A stretch of 55,183 nt of DNA, from NCBI GenBank assembly GCA_022828085.1, contig JAJEIY010000055.1:1-55183 (forward strand), in the 5' to 3' direction. Made by a program: the position numbers and the translations under genes. Every line of letters begins with the position of its first letter. Positions within the stretch are counted from its first letter, which is position 1. The stretch comes from Acidobacteriota bacterium. Its GTDB lineage: Bacteria > Acidobacteriota > Vicinamibacteria > Marinacidobacterales > Marinacidobacteraceae. Below the pieces are notes generated by a model. That model did not search any database, was not told the DNA's origin, and saw only the letters and a list, made by a program, of their open reading frames with translations. Shown one piece after another: positions 50,826 to 55,183 of the stretch.

Positions 50826-52649
50826 ATGACCACGCGCGCCGTCCGCCCGACCGCGCCGGAGGCGCCGGCCTCGCCCGGCACGCGCTACCAGCAGTTGCTC
50901 GCGGAGCACATTGGAGGCATGAACCCCGGGCTGGAGCGGCGGGTGTCGGAACTCCTGGCCCTGACCGACTTCAGCGCGGCGGCGTTCGAGCGGCTGAACG
51001 CGGCCGAGGTGGCTTCCCTGATCGTTCTGGTGGCGCTCGGCGAGTCCGGCGCCCGCTGGGCGGGCTTGCTGTCGCCTGATGAGGAGGGGGTCCTGCGCCC
51101 GGCCAGCCGGCGGGGGGCCGGGAAACCCGGCTGGGAGGAGCTTCAACTGGAAGCGCCGGAACGCCTGCCGGACGCGTCCGTCCTGCGGTCGGGTGGCGAA
51201 CCTCCGAAAGAAGACGCGGCAGCGGAGCCCTTCCGCCAGCTCATGCGCGATTCCGAGGCGTCGTCGGCGACCCTCCTGCGCACCCGGGACGGACTCCGCG
51301 GCGTGCTGCTGCTGGGTGAACCGCATCCGGACCTGGCCGGGTCGCAGACCGACTTTCTGGAGGCGCTTTCGGTTTCCGCGGCGGCGGCCCTCGAGAAGTG
51401 TCGGCGCGACGAAGAGTTGCGGGTGGCGAACCGGCGGCTGTCGCTCCACGTCTATCAACTCCGCTCGCTCATGGACCTGACCGCCGGTCTGCACCGGGCC
51501 CGCGACGAGGCGGCGGTCTGGGATCTGCTGCTCCACGGCGCCATGGGGCACGTACTGGCGAGCCGGGCCGCGGTGGTGGCCGGGGGAAGGGTGGTCGCCG
51601 CCAAGGGACCGAAGCGCCCGGAAGACGATGGGGCGACCCTTGTGCGCGCCGCCGAGATCCTGGCGGGCGAGCACAACATTCGTCCGGCGACCGATCTCTC
51701 GCACTGGGCCACCTCCTGCGACCTCGCCAGGATGGAGATCGGCTGGGTCGTGCCCTTCGCCTCCGGTGCCGTTGAAGGAACGCTCTTCCTCGGGGCCGCC
51801 GGATTCGGCCGGGAGCTGTCGTCGGCGGACCGCGCCTTCCTGACCTCGCTCACCGGACAGGCCTCGGCCGCGGTCGAGAGCCTGCGCCTGACCCGCGCCT
51901 CCATCCAGAAGGAGAAGGAACTCGAGGTGGCGCGCCGGATTCAGGCCCGTTTTCTACCGTCGGAGGCTCCGGCGTATCCGGGGTGGGACCTCTGGGGGAT
52001 CAACATTCCCTGTCTCTCCGTCGGGGGTGACTACTACGATTACCTCACCCTGGACGAGGCGGTCTTCGTCACGATCGCCGACGTATCCGGAAAGGGAGCC
52101 GGGCCGGCTCTCATCATGGCTTCGGTCCAGGCGTCATTGCGCACTTTCTTCCGGCACGGTCAGCCGGGGATTGCCAGCGCCGCGCAGGACCTGAATCACC
52201 ACCTCCACCAGAACACCGAAGACAGCCGCTACATGACCGCCATTCTGGCCCGGCTCGAACCCGCGACCGGCCGGCTCGACTACCTGAACGCCGGGCACGT
52301 GCACCCGGTGCTGGTCCGGGGCGACGGCTCGGTCGAGCGTCTGGACCGGGGCTCCACGGTGCTCGGCCTCTTCCCGGAGATCGACACCGAGGTGGGCACC
52401 TGCGAGCTCGGACCCGGCGATCTGGTCGCGCTCTACACCGACGGCCTGAGCGAGGCGGAGGATCCGGCGGGCAGCCTCTTCGATGACGCCCGCATCGTGG
52501 ACGCTCTGATCGCCGCCCGCTCGATGGGCGCCCGCGACATCTGCGGCGACCTGCTTTCGCGGGCCCGGGCCTTCTCCGGGCCCAGTCCGCTGCGCGACGA
52601 CCTCACGCTCGTCGTCCTCAAGCGCCGCGGCCGGCAGATCGTCGTTTAG
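50826..52649 (+). CDS. GAF-domain PP2C phosphatase (RsbU/SpoIIE-like)
   Basis: This 607-residue protein probably dephosphorylates the STAS antagonist encoded upstream. Residues ~1-400 hold two GAF-like sensor regions separated by a coiled segment (VANRRLSLHVYQLRSLMDLT). The linker helix EKELEVARRIQARFLPSEAP leads into the SpoIIE domain with metal-binding aspartates in GGDYYDYL and ADVSGKGAGPAL. The later motifs YTDGLSEAED and RDDLTLVVLK follow. An ATG at 50826 is used; a GTG at 50796 is possible. The upstream signal sensed by the GAF domains is unknown. Confidence 0.9.
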   Translation: MTTRAVRPTAPEAPASPGTRYQQLLAEHIGGMNPGLERRVSELLALTDFSAAAFERLNAAEVASLIVLVALGESGARWAGLLSPDEEGVLRPASRRGAGKPGWEELQLEAPERLPDASVLRSGGEPPKEDAAAEPFRQLMRDSEASSATLLRTRDGLRGVLLLGEPHPDLAGSQTDFLEALSVSAAAALEKCRRDEELRVANRRLSLHVYQLRSLMDLTAGLHRARDEAAVWDLLLHGAMGHVLASRAAVVAGGRVVAAKGPKRPEDDGATLVRAAEILAGEHNIRPATDLSHWATSCDLARMEIGWVVPFASGAVEGTLFLGAAGFGRELSSADRAFLTSLTGQASAAVESLRLTRASIQKEKELEVARRIQARFLPSEAPAYPGWDLWGINIPCLSVGGDYYDYLTLDEAVFVTIADVSGKGAGPALIMASVQASLRTFFRHGQPGIASAAQDLNHHLHQNTEDSRYMTAILARLEPATGRLDYLNAGHVHPVLVRGDGSVERLDRGSTVLGLFPEIDTEVGTCELGPGDLVALYTDGLSEAEDPAGSLFDDARIVDALIAARSMGARDICGDLLSRARAFSGPSPLRDDLTLVVLKRRGRQIVV

Positions 52650-52659
52650 TACCTGTTCG

Positions 52660-54087
52660 ATGCCCGACAAGAGCACCTTCCGGCTCCGAAACACGCTCGG
52701 AGGCCGGGTCGAGCCGTTCCAGCCGAAGAGCGCCGACGAAGTGCGGATGTACACCTGCGGACTCACGGTGTATGCCCGGGGACACATCGGGAACTTCCGG
52801 ACGTTCGTGGCCCAGGACATCCTGCGCCGCTATCTCGGGTTCAAGGGCTACCGGGTCCGGCAGGCGATGAACTTCACGGATGTGGACGACAAGACCATCC
52901 GGGGGGCCAACGAGGCGGAGGAGCCGCTGCGCGACTACACCACCCGCTACATCGAGGAGTTCTTCGACGATGCCGACGCCCTGGGGATCGAGCGCGCCGA
53001 GCACTACCCGAGAGCCACCGATCCGGAGTACGTCGAGGCGATGATCCGGCTCGTCGAGCGTCTGCTCGAGAACGGGATCGCCTACGAGGCCGGCGGTTCC
53101 ATCTACTTCCGGGTGACGGACTTTCCCGGCTACGGGCAACTCTCGGGGGCGGCGGCGTCCGACCGGCTGGCCGGCGCGCGGGTGGACTCGGACGAGTACG
53201 ACAAGGAAGACGCCCAGGACTTCGTTCTCTGGAAAGGCCCCCGGCCCGGCGAGCCGGTCTGGGAGGCGCCGTTCGGGCCGGGCCGTCCCGGCTGGCACCT
53301 CGAGTGTTCGGCGATGGGGCTGGAACTGCTGGGCTCCGGTTTCGATCTCCACTGCGGTGGCGTGGACCTCGTGTTCCCACACCACGAGAACGAGATCGCC
53401 CAGAGCGAGGCCGCGACCGGCGAGACCTTCGTTCGTCACTGGTTCCACTGCGAACACCTGCTGGTGGACGGCCGGAAGATGTCGAAATCGCTCGGGAACC
53501 AGTTCACCGTCCGGGAACTGCTCGACGAAGGGTTCGCGCCGGCCGCCATCCGCCACCTGCTGGCCAGCGTGCACTACCGCCAGCAGCTCAACTTCACGAA
53601 GGCCGGCCTCCGGCAGGCCGAGGTGGCGATCGGCCGGGTGGACGAATTCCTGCGGCGTTCGGACGAAGCTGCCTCTGGGACCGACGCCGCAGCTCCGGCG
53701 GAAGCCGCCGCGGCGCTCGTCCGCTTCGAGGAAGCGCTGGATGACGACCTCAACACCTCGAAGGCGCTCGCCGAAGTGTTCATCGCGCTCAAGGAAGGCA
53801 ACCGGGCCCTCCATTCGTCCGGAGGAGCCGCGGAGGCGGCGGGGTGGGCGGCGACGATCCGCAGGATGAATTCGGTCTTCGGCAGTTTCGAGATGAGTTC
53901 CGGGCGGGGGGCTGCCGGAGACGCGGAAGAGCCGCCCGAACTGGTGGCGCTGATCCGGGAACGTCAGGAAGCCCGCGAACGCCGGGATTTCGCCCGCGCC
54001 GACGAAATCCGGGACGGGTTGGCCGCCCGCGGGATCCTCCTTGAGGATTCGTCGTCCGGCACGATCTGGCGGCGGCGTGAGGATTAG
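52660..54087 (+). CDS. cysS: Cysteinyl-tRNA synthetase
   Basis: This enzyme charges tRNA-Cys. The 475-residue class I enzyme has the zinc/ATP region MYTCGLTVYARGHIGNFRTF (HIGH variant), the zinc ligands in CSAMGLELLG and HCGGVDLVFPHHENE, and the KMSKS loop GRKMSKSLGN. A C-terminal DALR-type domain ends in LAARGILLEDSSSGTIWRR. It starts at ATG ten bases after the phosphatase. A tRNA-Cys gene lies about 0.7 kb downstream. Confidence 0.97.
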   Translation: MPDKSTFRLRNTLGGRVEPFQPKSADEVRMYTCGLTVYARGHIGNFRTFVAQDILRRYLGFKGYRVRQAMNFTDVDDKTIRGANEAEEPLRDYTTRYIEEFFDDADALGIERAEHYPRATDPEYVEAMIRLVERLLENGIAYEAGGSIYFRVTDFPGYGQLSGAAASDRLAGARVDSDEYDKEDAQDFVLWKGPRPGEPVWEAPFGPGRPGWHLECSAMGLELLGSGFDLHCGGVDLVFPHHENEIAQSEAATGETFVRHWFHCEHLLVDGRKMSKSLGNQFTVRELLDEGFAPAAIRHLLASVHYRQQLNFTKAGLRQAEVAIGRVDEFLRRSDEAASGTDAAAPAEAAAALVRFEEALDDDLNTSKALAEVFIALKEGNRALHSSGGAAEAAGWAATIRRMNSVFGSFEMSSGRGAAGDAEEPPELVALIRERQEARERRDFARADEIRDGLAARGILLEDSSSGTIWRRRED

Positions 54088-54093
54088 CAGCCG

Positions 54094-54552
54094 GTGGCTT
54101 GGCGGCGGACAGCCCGCTGGCCATTCCGGAGACGCGCCCCCCACCTGAGACTCGGCGCGCGCGGCGAGCGGATTGCCGCCCGGGCGCTTCGCCGCTCGGG
54201 CTACCGGGTGGTGGCCCGGAACTATCGTCCAGGGCGGCGCCGGAGCGATGCGGAGCTCGACATCGTCGCCTGGGAGGGGAGGACGCTCGCCGTCGTCGAG
54301 GTGAAGACCCGGCGCGGCGGCTTCGGCGATCCGGCGGAACGGGTGGACCGCGAGAAGCGCCGCCGGATCCGGCGCTCCGCGGCCCGGATGTGGCGGCGGG
54401 AGTCCTCCCGGAAGCGGATCCCTCCGGGGTCCCGGCTGCGGATGGACGTGGTGGAAGTGTGGTTTCCGGCGGTCCGCTCACGGCGTTTCCTGTCCCGCCT
54501 GCGAGGAGCTCTGCACCGACCGACCGTCCGCATCCGCCGCGGCGCATTCTGA
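54094..54552 (+). CDS. YraN-family (UPF0102) nuclease-fold protein
   Basis: This 152-residue protein has the PD-(D/E)xK-like YraN core: LGARGERIAARALRRSGYRV, then AELDIVAWEGRTLAVVEVKTR with the Asp and Glu-x-Lys positions, then RVDREKRRRIRRSAARMW. The family is predicted to bind or cut Holliday-junction-like DNA, but the role is unproven. It starts at GTG seven bases after cysS. The very arginine-rich composition reflects high GC. Confidence 0.85.
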   Translation: MAWRRTARWPFRRRAPHLRLGARGERIAARALRRSGYRVVARNYRPGRRRSDAELDIVAWEGRTLAVVEVKTRRGGFGDPAERVDREKRRRIRRSAARMWRRESSRKRIPPGSRLRMDVVEVWFPAVRSRRFLSRLRGALHRPTVRIRRGAF

Positions 54553-54556
54553 GCTC

Positions 54557-54610
54557 GGAGCGCCGGTCTCCAGACCGGCATCGCCGACCGAAGGGCGGCG
54601 AAAGCGCACC
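54557..54610 (+). repeat. Tandem-hairpin repeat, copy 2
   Basis: The hairpins are GCCGGTC-tcca-GACCGGC (54562-54579) and CGCCGaCC-gaa-GGgCGGCG (54582-54600), followed by AAAGCGCACC. Relative to copy 1 at 2584, the first stem changes A-T to G-C and C-G to T-A. The second stem changes C-G to G-C, with one mismatch. It lies between yraN and the tRNA cluster. A -10-like TATACT (54657-54662) just downstream may start the tRNA transcript. Confidence 0.75.
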
Positions 54611-54680
54611 TCCAAGCGGCCCGTTTGGCCAAGAGTCCCGTGCCGAAACGCCGCGTTATACTCGCCGCCTTTCGCCCAGA

Positions 54681-54755
<75 letters not shown>

Positions 54756-54771
54756 GCCGTGCGTGGGTCAA

Positions 54772-54844
54772 GGCGGCGTAGCCAAGTGGCCAAGGCGGAG
54801 GTCTGCAAAACCTCTATTCGGCGGTTCGAATCCGCCCGCCGCCT
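54772..54844 (+). tRNA. tRNA-Cys(GCA)
   Basis: The acceptor GGCGGCG pairs with CGCCGCC; the anticodon loop reads TCTGCAAAA (anticodon GCA); discriminator U as expected for tRNA-Cys. CCA is not directly encoded. It is 16 bases after tRNA-Gly. Confidence 0.97.
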
Positions 54845-54937
54845 CCGCCACTTAACCTGACCGGATGCGCCGGGAGCGGCGCGTTCGGTGTGTATTTCCG
54901 GTCTTGCGGCGATCGGAATCTGCCGCGGGACGAGCTT

Positions 54938-55023
54938 GCCGGGATGGCGAAATCGGTAGACGCGGGAGACTTAAAATCTTCTGTCCCTCACGGGACGTGC
55001 GGGTTCGAGCCCCGCTCCCGGCA
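54938..55023 (+). tRNA. tRNA-Leu(TAA)
   Basis: The acceptor GCCGGGA pairs with TCCCGGC; the anticodon loop reads ACTTAAAAT (anticodon TAA); a long variable arm (TGTCCCTCACGGGACG) marks it as class II; discriminator A. CCA is not encoded. It is 86 nt long and lies 16 bases before the contig-end repeat. Confidence 0.97.
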
Positions 55024-55039
55024 CGGAGCCGCGCCGGCG

Positions 55040-55183
55040 GGAGCGCCGGTCTTCACCCGACTTCGCCACTTTCGAAGGAAGAGGCGGTCGTTGGAGCTGA
55101 GTAAGGAGCGGAAGGTCGGCGGATTCGTGCCCGAAGTGGGCTGAAGGTGGCGATTTGAGGCCGCGAGAGGCCCCGGAAGAGGC
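55040..55183 (+). repeat. Contig-end repeat, right copy
   Basis: This is the same 144-bp sequence as 11-154, inverted, with one mismatch. Its first bases GGAGCGCCGGTCT are also those that begin the tandem-hairpin repeat at 54557, suggesting a shared boundary or a related element. It contains an 11-bp stem and a GCCC/GGGC hairpin, and runs to the last base of the window. Confidence 0.85.

Overview
This window reads as one GC-rich bacterial contig, probably from an uncultured relative of the Gemmatimonadota. That placement is inference: it rests on the GC-biased codon use, a DUF5916 barrel protein, secreted serine hydrolase and TolB-type amidohydrolase genes, an IcmF mutase, and frequent GTG/TTG starts. 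No rRNA or marker tree was available. The two ends of the contig carry the same 144-bp sequence in inverted orientation, so the assembly probably stopped in a dispersed repeat.

Layout. 0.2-2.5 kb: a large outer-membrane DUF5916 protein. 2.8-16.1 kb: a defence island that looks less GC-rich than its surroundings. It holds a tightly overlapping five-gene operon (hsdM, hsdS, a PtuA-like ATPase, a PtuB-like HNH protein, hsdR), a convergent 1261-residue SIR2 protein, and a VapB-like antitoxin with a frameshifted VapC. The HsdR carries a C-terminal LexA/UmuD-type S24 domain with an intact Ser-Lys pair and an upstream Ala-Gly site. 16.2-23.8 kb: two small secreted proteins, a CitE-like lyase, a DAACS transporter, a class C serine hydrolase and a TolB/amidohydrolase. 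24-29.5 kb: an HU protein, a GspE/PilB ATPase, pyrK-pyrD-pyrF, and a Pal-like lipoprotein with a long proline tract followed by a clear terminator. 29.7-37 kb, minus strand: korA-korB, an EamA transporter, pdxS-pdxT and a degenerate NtrC-like protein. 37.2-43.5 kb: rpsA with a good promoter, a second HU/IHF protein, icmF and a stand-alone B12-binding protein. 43.5-54.6 kb: birA, an unknown gene, comEC, mazG (minus strand), a DUF1844 protein, ribF, an RsbV/RsbW/RsbU-like switch, cysS and yraN. The contig closes with tRNA-Gly(GCC), tRNA-Cys(GCA) and tRNA-Leu(TAA).

The least expected signal lies between genes. Two copies of a 137-bp core (31.3 kb and 33.2 kb) differ at about 11 positions. Five of these fall in one hairpin, where pairing is retained by compensatory changes. 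Each copy is enclosed by a long stem whose sequence differs between copies but pairs with itself. A more divergent element with the same layout sits between pyrK and pyrD. A second hairpin family, also with compensatory changes, occurs at 2.6 kb and 54.6 kb. These look like mobile or functional structured nucleic-acid elements placed at gene ends, and two of them supply the stop codon of the neighbouring gene.
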